A stretch of DNA of 64,000 nt from Candidatus Petromonas tenebris (GTDB lineage Bacteria > Bacillota > Clostridia > Peptostreptococcales > Caminicellaceae): the NCBI GenBank assembly GCA_014236755.1, contig JACCKY010000012.1, forward strand, positions 1-64,000. The letters are read 5' to 3'. The number at the start of each line of letters is the position of its first letter. The stretch's first letter is position 1. Shown here in pieces: positions 16,071 to 24,987 of this stretch. The position numbers were made by a program, and so were the translations under genes. Below the pieces are notes generated by a model. It worked only from the letters and a program-made list of their open reading frames with translations. It made no database searches and was not told the DNA's origin.

Positions 16071-18446
16071 GTGAAAAGAGAACTAGTTTTAGAAGGACTG
16101 GATTGTGCAAACTGTGCAGCAAAAATTGAAGTTAAAGTCAGGGAGCTTGAGGATGTAAAGGAAGCAACATTAAATTTTATTACCAAGACTTTATCTATAG
16201 AAATAAAAGATGTAGATAAAATAGACTCTGTTATCTCAGAAATAAGGAATATAGTTAACAAATTTGAACCCCATGTTGTGGTACAAGAAAAAATAATAGA
16301 TAAATCTTCTAAAAAAGTATTAGTTTTAATGGGGCTCATGTGTGGAAGCTGTGCTGCAAAGATTGAAAATGAAATAAAAACTTTTAAAGGTGTAAAAAAT
16401 GCTCACATAGACTTTGTATCCGGTAGACTGGTTATAGAGGCCAATAAAAAAAATTTAGATAGAATTGTGGAAGAAGCTATAAAAATAGTAAAGAGAATAG
16501 AACCAGATGTAGATGTAATGGAGGAAAATAAAGTCACTAGTACATCTGAACACTATAATTCATTTGATCGTGGTAATGAACAAAGTCATAGTGAAGGAAA
16601 TAATAAAAAAGAGCTTATGAGACTAACAATTGGTATAATATTTTTCGGATTAGCAATAATATCTAAATTTTCCTTCTGGACTGAATATACTCTATATTTT
16701 ATAAGCTATCTCATAATCGGTGGAAAGGTTTTAAAAAGAGCGGGAAAAAACATACTAAGAGGTCAGGTTTTTGATGAAAATTTTCTAATGGCTTTAGCTA
16801 CTGTGGGAGCATTTGCGATTAAAGAGTTCCCTGAAGGAGTAGCGGTTATGCTGTTCTATGAGATTGGTGAATATATCCAGGAGCTTGCAGTCAACCGATC
16901 AAGAAAGTCTATTGCAGAGCTGATGGATATAAGACCTGACTATGCAAATTTAAAGATAGGAAATGATATACAAAAGGTATCCCCTGAAGAAGTAAATATC
17001 GGGGACTTGATTATCATAAAACCAGGGGAAAAGGTGCCACTCGACGGAACAGTTATAGAAGGAAGTTCCATGTTAGATACATCTGCCCTTACAGGAGAGT
17101 CGGTTCCAAGGGAGGTCCAAGCTGGAAGCGAAGTTTTGGGAGGATTCATAAATAAAAATGGACTTTTAACTGTGAAAGTAGCTAAGGAATTTGGAGAATC
17201 TACAGTATCGAAGATACTTGAGCTAGTCCAAAATGCAAGTAGTAAAAAGGCGCCGACAGAAAACTTCATTACAAAATTTGCAAGATATTATACACCGGTA
17301 GTAGTTTTTGTAGCTGTTGGATTAGCCGTAATTCCACCCTTGGTTATTGATGGAGCCGTATTTTCACAGTGGATATATAGGGCGCTGGTATTTCTTGTAA
17401 TATCCTGTCCATGTGCTTTAGTAGTATCCATACCTCTTGGTTTTTTCGGAGGAATAGGTGGAGCATCTAAAAATGGTATACTTATAAAAGGAGGAAACTA
17501 TCTAGAGGCCCTTAACAATGTAGAAACTGTTGTACTGGACAAAACAGGGACATTAACTAAGGGAGTATTTAAAGTAACAAAGCTTCACACCAAAGAAAAT
17601 GTAGACGAAGAAGAGCTATTAGAATATGCTGCTTTTGCAGAGAGCTATTCAAATCATCCTATAGCTGAATCAATACTAAAGGAATACGGAAAAGAAGTAA
17701 ATAAGGATGAAATAATGGATTATGATGAATTATCAGGGTATGGTATAAGGGCAAAGGTAAAAGGCAAAGAAATTTTAGCAGGAAATCATAAGTTAATGGC
17801 AAAAGAAAACATTGATTTTGAAGATGTAGATGAGGTTGGAACTATAGTTCACATAGCAATAGATAAAGAATATGCAGGATATATCGTTATAGCTGATGAA
17901 ATCAAAAAAGATTCAGAAAAGGCAATAAAAGACCTTAAAGCCGTTGGAGTAAAGAAGACCGTAATGCTTACGGGAGATAATAAAAATGTAGCCCATAAAG
18001 TAGCACGGCAGCTAGGTCTGGATAAAGTGTATGCGGAGCTTTTACCTCAGCATAAGGTAGAAAAGGTAGAAATGCTTGAAAAAGAAAAAAACCCTAAAGG
18101 AAAGCTCATATTTGTGGGAGATGGTATAAATGATGCACCTGTACTTGCGAGATCAGATATAGGCGTAGCAATGGGTGGACTTGGATCTGATGCTGCTATA
18201 GAAGCTGCCGATGTTGTTATTATGACGGATGAACCGTCAAAAATAGCCACGGCAATAAGAATTGCAAATAGAACGAAAAAAATAGTGTGGCAAAATATAA
18301 TATTTTCATTGGGAATAAAGGCGGTTGTGATGATTCTAGGTGCTGTTGGAATGGCGACAATGTGGGCAGCAGTATTTGCTGATGTTGGTGTGGCCCTAAT
18401 AGCAGTTTTAAATGCAATGAGGGTCATGAACGTAGAAAATATATAG
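16071..18446 (+). CDS. cadA: P1B-type Cd/Zn/Pb-exporting ATPase
   Basis: An inner-membrane pump expelling soft divalent metals. The 791-residue protein has two heavy-metal-associated domains with CxxC at 12-15 (CANC) and 91-94 (CGSC), then a short His/Ser-rich linker (about 157-178). In the core, TGES is at 341-344, CPC in transmembrane helix 6 at 446-448, DKTGT at 490-494 (phosphorylated Asp490), the SNHPIAES nucleotide-binding motif at 527-534, and GDGIND at 683-688. CPC, and not a copper-type His-rich pattern, plus the CadC neighbour favour Cd/Zn/Pb. GTG start 16071 behind AAGGGGG. Confidence 0.9.
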   Translation: MKRELVLEGLDCANCAAKIEVKVRELEDVKEATLNFITKTLSIEIKDVDKIDSVISEIRNIVNKFEPHVVVQEKIIDKSSKKVLVLMGLMCGSCAAKIENEIKTFKGVKNAHIDFVSGRLVIEANKKNLDRIVEEAIKIVKRIEPDVDVMEENKVTSTSEHYNSFDRGNEQSHSEGNNKKELMRLTIGIIFFGLAIISKFSFWTEYTLYFISYLIIGGKVLKRAGKNILRGQVFDENFLMALATVGAFAIKEFPEGVAVMLFYEIGEYIQELAVNRSRKSIAELMDIRPDYANLKIGNDIQKVSPEEVNIGDLIIIKPGEKVPLDGTVIEGSSMLDTSALTGESVPREVQAGSEVLGGFINKNGLLTVKVAKEFGESTVSKILELVQNASSKKAPTENFITKFARYYTPVVVFVAVGLAVIPPLVIDGAVFSQWIYRALVFLVISCPCALVVSIPLGFFGGIGGASKNGILIKGGNYLEALNNVETVVLDKTGTLTKGVFKVTKLHTKENVDEEELLEYAAFAESYSNHPIAESILKEYGKEVNKDEIMDYDELSGYGIRAKVKGKEILAGNHKLMAKENIDFEDVDEVGTIVHIAIDKEYAGYIVIADEIKKDSEKAIKDLKAVGVKKTVMLTGDNKNVAHKVARQLGLDKVYAELLPQHKVEKVEMLEKEKNPKGKLIFVGDGINDAPVLARSDIGVAMGGLGSDAAIEAADVVIMTDEPSKIATAIRIANRTKKIVWQNIIFSLGIKAVVMILGAVGMATMWAAVFADVGVALIAVLNAMRVMNVENI

Positions 18447-18466
18447 ATAGCTGGAGATGAATATTT

Positions 18467-18666
18467 GTGGATAAAGACAAATTAAATAAAATAAGAGAAA
18501 ATATAAAACTCTTTTTGAAAAGTGCCTTTGATATGGAAGACAGATCAAGTGCTCTCATAAAAAAAAAGAGGCAATGGATGAGCTGGATAACTTTATGCTT
18601 TTATGCTATGCAGACCTGCTTCCCATTGAAGAAACAAAGAAGGCTGTGAAGGTTCTAGAGATATAG
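18467..18666 (+). pseudogene. Small protein gene with poly-A frameshift
   Basis: It starts with GTG 18467 shortly after cadA (GGAG upstream) and reads DKDKLNKIRENIKLFLKSAF to a run of nine A near 18560. After it, the sequence makes sense only in another frame: EAMDELDNFMLLCYADLL, then VKVLEI and TAG at 18664. Adding one A (or removing two) gives a continuous helical protein of about 66 residues. It could be a true lesion or a homopolymer sequencing error. I do not recognise the family. Its place directly behind cadA suggests cotranscription. Confidence 0.45.
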
Positions 18667-18697
18667 AAAAAATAGCAAAGTATTTTAATTAAAATAA

Positions 18698-18746
18698 AAA
18701 AAACATGGAAAAGCAGTAATTAATGCTGTGATTCCATGTTTTTTTA
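18698..18746 (+). terminator. Terminator of the cad operon
   Basis: AAACATGGAA (from 18701) pairs with TTCCATGTTT (to 18741) around an inner GCAGTAATTAATGCTG hairpin, followed by seven T. A standard strong intrinsic terminator. Confidence 0.85.
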
Positions 18747-18767
18747 TATTGCAAAAGGAGGAAAAAA

Positions 18768-18848
18768 TTAACACAAAAATAACACAATCTTAACAATCTT
18801 AACAAACTTAACATAGATTTAACAAAACTAGCTTAAAAATATTATAAT
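18768..18848 (+). promoter_or_regulatory. Pho-box array and promoter of Na/Pi transporter
   Basis: TTAACA or ATAACA hexamers begin at 18768, 18779, 18790, 18799, 18808 and 18819, a spacing of 9 to 11 bases, so all lie on one face of the helix. This is the direct-repeat arrangement known for PhoP/PhoB boxes (TTAACA-type in Bacillus). TATAAT at 18843-18848 lies 18 bases past the last repeat, which therefore occupies the -35 position, as expected for an activated phosphate-starvation promoter. The downstream gene is a phosphate transporter with a PhoU-like domain, which makes the reading functionally coherent. Confidence 0.75.
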
Positions 18849-18906
18849 ATTATTATAAACAGGGAGAAGTTATTATCTAAAAAAACAGGAAGATGGAGGT
18901 TTTAAC

Positions 18907-20523
18907 ATGGAAATTGCTTTTGGTGTCCTCGGAGGTTTAGGTCTTTTCCTATACGGAATGAATGTAATGGGGACAGGTCTACAAAAAGTTGCAGGAGAGA
19001 AACTTAAAAAGTTAATAGAAATATTAACTAATAACAGATTCATGGGAGTTTTAGTTGGTGCAGGAGTTACAGCAATTATTCAAAGTAGTAGTGCTACAAC
19101 AGTAATGGTTGTAGGCTTTGTTAATGCAGGGCTCATGAAGTTGACCCAGGCTATAGGTGTCATAATGGGAGCAAACATAGGTACAACTATTACTGCTCAG
19201 TTAATAGCTTTTAAACTTTCTGATATAGCACCTATTGTAATTGCTATCGGTGTAGGCATATGGTTATTTTCATCCAAAAAGAAACATAAAGAGATTGCTG
19301 AAGTACTTATTGGATTTGGTATTCTATTTATAGGTATGGATTTTATGAAGCACGCTTTAAAACCTTTAAGAACCTATCAAGGATTTATTGATATATTAAC
19401 AAGTCTTAAAAATCCTATTCTTGGAATATTAGTAGGATTTGGATTAACTGTAATTGTTCAAAGTAGTAGTGCTTCTATAGGATTATTACTTGCTTTAGCC
19501 AGTCAGGGATTAATAACAATTGATATTGCCTTGCCAATACTATTTGGTGATAACATAGGTACATGTACAACTGCATTATTATCAAGTATAGGGGCTAGTA
19601 AGACTGCGAAGAGAGCAGCAATTATGCATTTGCTATTTAATGTGATCGGAACTATTTTATTTATGGTAGTGTTAAGGTATCCAATAGAAAAGCTGGTTGT
19701 TTACTTATCTCCTAATGATATTCAGAGGCAGATTGCAAATGCACACACATTTTTTAATATAACTAATGTTATTGTTCAGTTACCATTTGCAGGGCTTATA
19801 GTTGCAGCTGCTAAAAAAATAATTCCAGGAGAAGTTGAAGAAGCTGTTGGTTTAAAATATCTTGATTCAAGAATCATAGAGACTCCATCTATTGCAGTAG
19901 GACAAGCTTCTAAAGAAGTGTTGAGAATGGGTAAGATGGTTCAAAATAATTTAAGAATGTCTATTGAATCATTTATAAATAAAGATGAAAAACTTACTGC
20001 GAAAGTTTTTGAGGAAGAAAAGAAGATTAACGAAATGGAAAAAGAAATTACAGAATATCTTATTAAGCTGTCAAATGCGCCTTTAACCGATGAACAGCAT
20101 GCCAAAATAACTACTCTGTTTAATACAATTAATGACCTTGAGAGGGTAGGAGACCATGCAGATAACTTAGCAGAGTTGGCTCAGTACAGTATTGATAACA
20201 GATGTTCCTTTACTGACCAAGCTATAGAAGAATTAAAAACTATGTTTGACAAGACGGAAAAAACATTTAAAGAAGCTCTGTGGGCCTTTAAAACTGCTGA
20301 TATACAAACAGCCAAAAGGGTTTTGGAATTTGAGCGAGATATAGATATGCTAGAAAAACAATATAGAGCAAGTCATATTAAAAGATTAAATGAACAAATG
20401 TGTAGTCCTAGTTCAGGTATAGTTTTCCTAGATGTCATTAGTAATTTAGAAAGGGTAGCTGATCATTCATCTAACATTTCCTTATCAGTTTTAGATGCAT
20501 TAAAAGACAAAAAGATAATATAA
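18907..20523 (+). CDS. Na+/phosphate symporter with PhoU-like tail
   Basis: A 538-residue membrane protein of the Na/Pi cotransporter II (NptA/YjbB) family. Two inverted repeats each carry the signature Gln-Ser-Ser-Ser: QSSSATT at 59-65 and QSSSAS at 185-190. Helices fill residues 1 to about 315, with GANIGTT and GDNIGT turns. Residues from about 330 to 535 are two PhoU-like helical bundles (NDLERVGDHADNLAE and SNLERVADHSSNIS). The substrate is most likely inorganic phosphate imported with sodium. The ATG follows GGAGG. Six Pho-box repeats upstream support induction by phosphate limitation. Confidence 0.88.
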   Translation: MEIAFGVLGGLGLFLYGMNVMGTGLQKVAGEKLKKLIEILTNNRFMGVLVGAGVTAIIQSSSATTVMVVGFVNAGLMKLTQAIGVIMGANIGTTITAQLIAFKLSDIAPIVIAIGVGIWLFSSKKKHKEIAEVLIGFGILFIGMDFMKHALKPLRTYQGFIDILTSLKNPILGILVGFGLTVIVQSSSASIGLLLALASQGLITIDIALPILFGDNIGTCTTALLSSIGASKTAKRAAIMHLLFNVIGTILFMVVLRYPIEKLVVYLSPNDIQRQIANAHTFFNITNVIVQLPFAGLIVAAAKKIIPGEVEEAVGLKYLDSRIIETPSIAVGQASKEVLRMGKMVQNNLRMSIESFINKDEKLTAKVFEEEKKINEMEKEITEYLIKLSNAPLTDEQHAKITTLFNTINDLERVGDHADNLAELAQYSIDNRCSFTDQAIEELKTMFDKTEKTFKEALWAFKTADIQTAKRVLEFERDIDMLEKQYRASHIKRLNEQMCSPSSGIVFLDVISNLERVADHSSNISLSVLDALKDKKII

Positions 20524-20558
20524 ACAAAGACTCCTGGATATCCAGGAGTCTTTGTTTA
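20524..20558. terminator. Bidirectional terminator between convergent genes
   Basis: AAACAAAGACTCCTGG (from 20523) and CCAGGAGTCTTTGTTT (to 20558) form a 16-bp perfect stem with a four-base loop; the ends give a U-rich tail on both strands. It serves the Na/Pi transporter and the convergent aspartate kinase. The latter's stop codon lies inside the 3' arm. Confidence 0.85.
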
Positions 20559-21872
20559 TACTACAAAGGCGTAATATATTGCCCTTACAGCTTTTTCAAA
20601 ATCTTTATTTTCAACGCCGATTATGATATTAATTTCGCTTGAGCCTTGATCGATCATACGTATATTGATACCGGCTTTAGCAACAGCTGTAAAGAGTTGG
20701 GCAGCCATTCCGGGAGTATATGCCATGCCATGACCTACCGTAGCAATAAGGGCCATATCGGGATATATATCGATTGAGTCAGGTTTACACTGCTCACTAA
20801 TTTCCCTTAATACTTTTTCCATCTTTTTTTCTATTTTAGAATTTTCTACTATGATAGATATATTATCAATACCAGAGGGTAAATGTTCAAAGGGTATATT
20901 ATTGGACTCTAAGATAGAAAGTATTCTGCGTACAAAACCGATATCAGATTTCATAAGATTTTTTTGAATAGCTATAACAGTAAAATCCTTTCGACCTGCT
21001 ATGCCAGTTATGGAGCCGGCTCGTATTTTAGGACTTTTATCATTTAAGATAATTGTACCTGGATTATCAGGTATGTTAGTATTTCTGATGTTTATTGGGA
21101 TGCCCGCTTCTCTTACAGGGAACACAGCATCTTCATGCAAGACTGTGGCTCCCATATAAGAAAGCTCCCTAAGTTCATCGTATGTTATTTCTTCAATTCG
21201 TTTAGGATTATCGACTATACGAGGGTCGGCCATAAGAAATCCGGAAACGTCTGTCCAATTTTCATATACACTTGCTTTAACAGCCCGTGCCACTATGGAT
21301 CCGGTCACATCAGAACCTCCCCGAGAAAATGTTTTAATTTTACCATTGGAACTGCATCCATAAAAACCAGGTATTACGGCATTTTCATGGTTAGCTAATC
21401 GATTGGCAACAGTTTCTTGTGTCTTTTTAGAATCAAAGGAACCATATTCATCAAAAAAAATCATTTCAGCAGGGTCAATAAAATCGTATCCCAAAAACTC
21501 TGACAGTATGAGGCCGTTTAAGTATTCACCTCTGCTGGCAATATAGTCTACTGATGCATTTGTTTCAATCTTATGTTTGATTTCTTTAAGGTAAGGGTTA
21601 AGGTCAATAGATAGATTAAGCTCGTTTACAATATTAAAAAAACGTTCACTAATGATATCAAATAATTCATTAAAGGGAACGGAATACTGTACATGAGCAT
21701 GGCAAAGGTACAATAGATCGGTAATTTTACTGTCTCCATTATATCTTTTGCCGGGGGCAGATACAACTACATAACGTCGACTTTTATCTGCCAGAATGAT
21801 GTCCCTAACCTTTCTCATTTGCTCAGCACTGGCTAAAGATGAACCGCCAAATTTTGCTACTTTTATACTCAT
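20556..21872 (-). CDS. lysC: Aspartate kinase
   Basis: Catalyses ATP-dependent phosphorylation of aspartate, the first step towards Lys, Thr, Met and diaminopimelate. The 438-residue protein has KFGGSS at 7-12, VVVSAPG at 35-41 and the substrate-binding SRGGSDVTG at 183-191. Two ACT domains occupy about 300-438 (TVIAIQKNLMKSDIGFV and IATVGHGMAYTPGMAAQLF), the regulatory region for end-product inhibition. It stands alone, with no other lysine or threonine gene nearby. GGGGGAG precedes the ATG. No lysine riboswitch is visible in its short leader, so control may be allosteric only. Confidence 0.9.
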   Translation of the reverse strand: MSIKVAKFGGSSLASAEQMRKVRDIILADKSRRYVVVSAPGKRYNGDSKITDLLYLCHAHVQYSVPFNELFDIISERFFNIVNELNLSIDLNPYLKEIKHKIETNASVDYIASRGEYLNGLILSEFLGYDFIDPAEMIFFDEYGSFDSKKTQETVANRLANHENAVIPGFYGCSSNGKIKTFSRGGSDVTGSIVARAVKASVYENWTDVSGFLMADPRIVDNPKRIEEITYDELRELSYMGATVLHEDAVFPVREAGIPINIRNTNIPDNPGTIILNDKSPKIRAGSITGIAGRKDFTVIAIQKNLMKSDIGFVRRILSILESNNIPFEHLPSGIDNISIIVENSKIEKKMEKVLREISEQCKPDSIDIYPDMALIATVGHGMAYTPGMAAQLFTAVAKAGINIRMIDQGSSEINIIIGVENKDFEKAVRAIYYAFVV

Positions 21873-21937
21873 ATTAATTCTCCCCCTAATTTCTTATAAT
21901 TCATATAATAGCTTTTAGAAAATTACTATTGCAGATA

Positions 21938-21965
21938 ATTATATAACAAAAATTTAAAATTTCAA
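21938..21965 (-). promoter_or_regulatory. Promoter of aspartate kinase gene
   Basis: On the minus strand TTGAAA (21965-21960) and TATAAT (21943-21938) are separated by 16 bases, about 65 bases before the ATG. Confidence 0.6.
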
Positions 21966-22040
21966 TATGTTTTTTAAATTGATGACATTTTGCAGCCCAA
22001 TAAGTATGAAAAATAGTACAGCGAATATTTGCCAAATTTC

Positions 22041-22223
22041 TAACTTAACCTCTTGTGCTAGTTACTCTAACAGTATAGCTTTAAATATCCTTCAACGTTT
22101 CCTCTGAAGCGACTTTGAAGAGCTGTTTTTACCTCTAAATCTTTTTTATATAAAACAGTTCTTCTACGGAGCCTGAAGAGGATTATTGAAGGATATCTAT
22201 AAGGAACTACGAGAGCAAGTTAA
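22041..22223 (-). repeat. ~183-bp palindromic intergenic repeat, copy A
   Basis: Full-length copy, inverted relative to the copies at 33071 and 53124. Ends are TTAACTTGC... and ...GAGGTTAAGTTA; nested pairs include the arms ATATCCTTCAA/TTGAAGGATAT and GAAGAGCTG/CAGCTCTTC, so the whole element can fold into one long hairpin. No open frame exists inside. It sits between aspartate kinase and the antiporter promoter. The copies differ by scattered substitutions and keep the same length. Confidence 0.8.
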
Positions 22224-22268
22224 TTTATCATAGATCAAAACATAAAATTAGGTGTCTATAGATTTTTC

Positions 22269-22465
22269 TTGACAACTTTTATTAAACTTTATATATTATA
22301 ATAGTAAAAGAAAAATTAATAAACCTAGAACACAGGGGAGTAACTAGCACTTTAAAAGTGGAATTAAGCCAACATCGTGATAAGATACCTTATCTGGTTT
22401 AATTTGAAATAGTGAGACTTGTGTGTAGCGTATTAGATTACGTTATGCACAAGTCTTTTGTATTT
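22269..22465 (+). promoter_or_regulatory. yybP-ykoY (Mn2+) riboswitch with promoter and terminator
   Basis: TTGACA (22269-22274) and TATATT (22292-22297) are spaced 17 bases. The leader then shows the conserved yybP-ykoY landmarks in order: AGGGGAGTAACTAG (22334), CCAACATCG (22369) and GTGAGACTTG (22412). The 3' part can form a terminator stem, AGACTTGTG (22415) with CACAAGTCT (22448-22456), followed by T4. The stem overlaps the GTGAGACT motif, so ligand binding and termination are mutually exclusive. The class senses Mn2+ and is known upstream of cation transporters. The gene downstream is such a transporter. Confidence 0.8.
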
Positions 22466-22511
22466 TACCAGACAAGAAATATCAAAATAATAAATGAGGT
22501 GAATTTAAGCT

Positions 22512-23543
22512 ATGGAACATTTAATAACCAGTATTGTCATGAAGTTATCTTTACCTTTTCTTTTTACAATTATAGCGATATCTCTATATACCTTAAGTAA
22601 AGGGGCAGACATGCTAGTAACTGAGGCAGTTGTATTGTCAGAAAAACTGGGTATTCCCAAAATGATTATAGGTGCAACTATAGTAAGCCTTGGTACCACA
22701 CTCCCGGAAACAGCTGTATCAGTAGTAGCTGCAGTTGCCGGAGATGCCAGCTTGGCACTGGGAAATGCAGTAGGATCAATTATCTGTGATACCGGTCTTA
22801 TTTTGGGGATTGCCACCTTAATATCTCCTCTACCACTACAGAAAGAGATTGTAAACAGACACGGATGGATTCAGTTTGGTGCAGGAGTTTTATTAGTTCT
22901 GGTATCCATTCCCTATAGTAATATAGGAATTATATTTACAAAGGGACATTATTTACCAAGGTTTATAGGATTTATATTCGTCGGATTATTAGTAGTTTAT
23001 ATTTACTTGTCAATGAAATGGGCCAAGGATTCTCAGAATAATTATCTAGAAGATGAATTGGAAGAGTTTGAGCATAAAGAGCATAGTAAAAGTCAATTTT
23101 TAGTAATTATAAAATTTGTTATGGGAATAGCATTGGTTATCCTTTCTTCAAAAATACTTATTCCAACGGTTAAGGAAACTGCCTTGAGGCTGAATGTTCC
23201 AGATAGCGTAATAGCTGCCACATTAGTTGCCTTTGGAACATCATTACCTGAGTTAGTTACATCTATAACTGCAGTATTAAAGGGACACGGAGAGCTTGCT
23301 GTAGGAAACATTATTGGAGCAGATATACTAAATGTACTGTTTGTCATCGGCACATCTGTTTCCTTTGCAAAGACTGGAGTATTTGTTGAGCCTAAGTTCT
23401 TTAAATTATACTTTCCGGCAATGCTGTTTATACTGGCGGTATTCAGGGTGGGAACGATTCTATATAAAAAAGAGCTTAAAAGACTCTTTGGATTTATACT
23501 CCTTGGAACCTATATACTTATCAGTGCAATAAGCTATATTTAA
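22512..23543 (+). CDS. Calcium/cation:sodium antiporter (CaCA family)
   Basis: A 343-residue inner-membrane exchanger, YrbG-like. The two alpha repeats are clear: GATIVSLGTTLPE at 54-66 and ATLVAFGTSLPE at 236-247. Each is followed by ALGNAVGS or AVGNIIGAD, which line the ion path, with opposite membrane orientation. An acidic loop (EDELEEFEHKEH, about 180-191) separates the halves. Members exchange Ca2+ for Na+ or H+. The upstream Mn2+ riboswitch raises the possibility that it exports Mn2+ or protects against it. ATG 22512 follows GAGGTG by a normal distance. Single-gene transcript closed by the terminator at 23552. Confidence 0.85.
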   Translation: MEHLITSIVMKLSLPFLFTIIAISLYTLSKGADMLVTEAVVLSEKLGIPKMIIGATIVSLGTTLPETAVSVVAAVAGDASLALGNAVGSIICDTGLILGIATLISPLPLQKEIVNRHGWIQFGAGVLLVLVSIPYSNIGIIFTKGHYLPRFIGFIFVGLLVVYIYLSMKWAKDSQNNYLEDELEEFEHKEHSKSQFLVIIKFVMGIALVILSSKILIPTVKETALRLNVPDSVIAATLVAFGTSLPELVTSITAVLKGHGELAVGNIIGADILNVLFVIGTSVSFAKTGVFVEPKFFKLYFPAMLFILAVFRVGTILYKKELKRLFGFILLGTYILISAISYI

Positions 23544-23551
23544 TAATATGT

Positions 23552-23587
23552 AAAACGGGAGATGAGATTTCACACATCTCCCGTTTA
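23552..23587. terminator. Terminator after antiporter gene
   Basis: AAACGGGAGATG and CATCTCCCGTTT form a 12-bp stem (23553-23587). It can act for the antiporter on the plus strand and for minDE on the minus strand. Confidence 0.75.
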
Positions 23588-23614
23588 AGCTTCATCGGAT
23601 AAAAGCAGTCTTTA

Positions 23615-23902
23615 TTATATTCTACCTTTAATGTTTTTGATAGGAATATTTGCAACTAGTTTTGATATTATAGCTCCATTTTCTTCAGATTTTTCTATCC
23701 TAACATCTATATCGTTATCACTGATTTCGACATATTCAAGCACTGCATTTTTGATGTCAGCTTTGAATTTTTCTATAAAATTATTGGAGGTAGAAATTCT
23801 GTCATGTGTTAGAACTAGCTGAAGTCTTTCCTTTGCTACCTGTCTACTTTCTATATTGTCCTGACCAAATGACTTTTTAAGCTTGTTTATTATTTGTAAC
23901 AT
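23615..23902 (-). CDS. minE: Cell division topological specificity factor MinE
   Basis: MinE stimulates MinD ATPase at the membrane and drives Min oscillation. The 95-residue protein has the N-terminal membrane helix (LQIINKLKKSFG), the MinD-contact segment KERLQLVLTHDR (25-36) and the dimeric topology domain with VEISDNDIDVRIE. Length is typical. It overlaps the 3' end of minD by 26 bases, indicating translational coupling. No minC lies in the window, so the division inhibitor must be encoded elsewhere or be missing. Confidence 0.88.
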   Translation of the reverse strand: MLQIINKLKKSFGQDNIESRQVAKERLQLVLTHDRISTSNNFIEKFKADIKNAVLEYVEISDNDIDVRIEKSEENGAIISKLVANIPIKNIKGRI

Positions 23903-24719
23903 AATTTCTTCCCTTCTTTAATGGATTTATTTCCAGCAATCTTTTAAGCTTACCTATTATGCTCAATTTTTCTTCTTCAGGACTTATGAAATCGACATCT
24001 TCTCCCATAATTCTTCTTACTATATTTTGATATATTTTACTAATAAAGAGTTTATTGTCGGAAATTATCGGCTCTCCTTTATTAGAGGATTTAATAATAC
24101 CTTCATCATCGGGTACTATGCCGATTAAATCCAACATTAATATATCATTTACATCCTCAGCCGACAACATATCCCGGTTATTTACCAGCTTAACATTATA
24201 TCTGTTAATTATAAGCATGTTATCTGTTTTTCCTTCTGCTTCTAATAAACCTATAACTCTATCGCTATCCCTTACAGAGGACACTTCCGGAGTCGAAACT
24301 ATGATTGACTTGTCTGCACCAGCGATTGCATTTTTGAAACCTTGCTCTATTCCTGCTGGACAATCTATCAATATGTAATCGAATTGTTTACGCAGAACAT
24401 TGCATAACTGCTTGATCTCTTCTGGCGATACAGAGGTCTTATCTTTAATTTGTGAACTTGGAAGAAGATAAAGTCCTTCATATCTTTTATCTTTAATTAA
24501 AGCCTTATTATAATCGCAGTTACCCCTCACTACATCAACTAAGTCATATACTATCTTATTTTCAAGACCTAAAACTATATCTAAGTTTCTCAAGCCTATA
24601 TCCAGATCTAAAGCTGCTACTTTTTTTCCAGCAAGGGCCAATCCTGTAGCAAGGTTTGCCGTTGTAGTTGTTTTGCCCACTCCACCTTTACCGGAAGTGA
24701 TTACTATTACTTCACCCAA
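23877..24719 (-). CDS. minD: Septum-site determining ATPase MinD
   Basis: MinD is a deviant Walker ATPase that binds the membrane as a dimer and recruits MinC and MinE. I chose the TTG at 24719: GGAGG lies 7 bases upstream and the protein then begins GEVIVITSGKGGVGKTT, as in the family; an ATG 30 bases earlier lacks a site. GKGGVGKTT falls at 10-18, LDLDIGLRNLD follows, and LIDCPAGIEQGF marks switch II. The membrane-targeting helix IIGKLKRLL is near the end, but about 20 extra residues (EINPLKKGRNYV...) follow it, longer than usual. It is cotranscribed with minE. Confidence 0.9.
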   Translation of the reverse strand: MGEVIVITSGKGGVGKTTTTANLATGLALAGKKVAALDLDIGLRNLDIVLGLENKIVYDLVDVVRGNCDYNKALIKDKRYEGLYLLPSSQIKDKTSVSPEEIKQLCNVLRKQFDYILIDCPAGIEQGFKNAIAGADKSIIVSTPEVSSVRDSDRVIGLLEAEGKTDNMLIINRYNVKLVNNRDMLSAEDVNDILMLDLIGIVPDDEGIIKSSNKGEPIISDNKLFISKIYQNIVRRIMGEDVDFISPEEEKLSIIGKLKRLLEINPLKKGRNYVTNNKQA

Positions 24720-24987
24720 TATAAATCCTCCTTGTCTATATATGTCCATTTTTGTAATTAACTATCATATAATTGTATTTTATCATAATAATAGAATTAT
24801 GACATATATTTACTTGATTTTTCGCTCTTTATAAGTAAAAATAGTACAAAAGTAGGGGAGAAATAAGATGCTGATATTAATATATATTGGCGTCTTTTTT
24901 TTATTGCAAAAAAGAAAGATGTTCTAATATAAAAACACAATAGGTATGAACGATATTTGCTTAATGATAATTTATAAAAATACAAGC

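Noticed and set aside
20556-21990. A lysine riboswitch before aspartate kinase
   Set aside because: The leader between the promoter and start is only about 65 bases, too short, and none of the conserved L-box words are present.
22041-22223. 183-bp repeats as insertion sequences or CRISPR units
   Set aside because: They contain no ORF for a transposase, are not arrayed with spacers, and are palindromes of fixed length.
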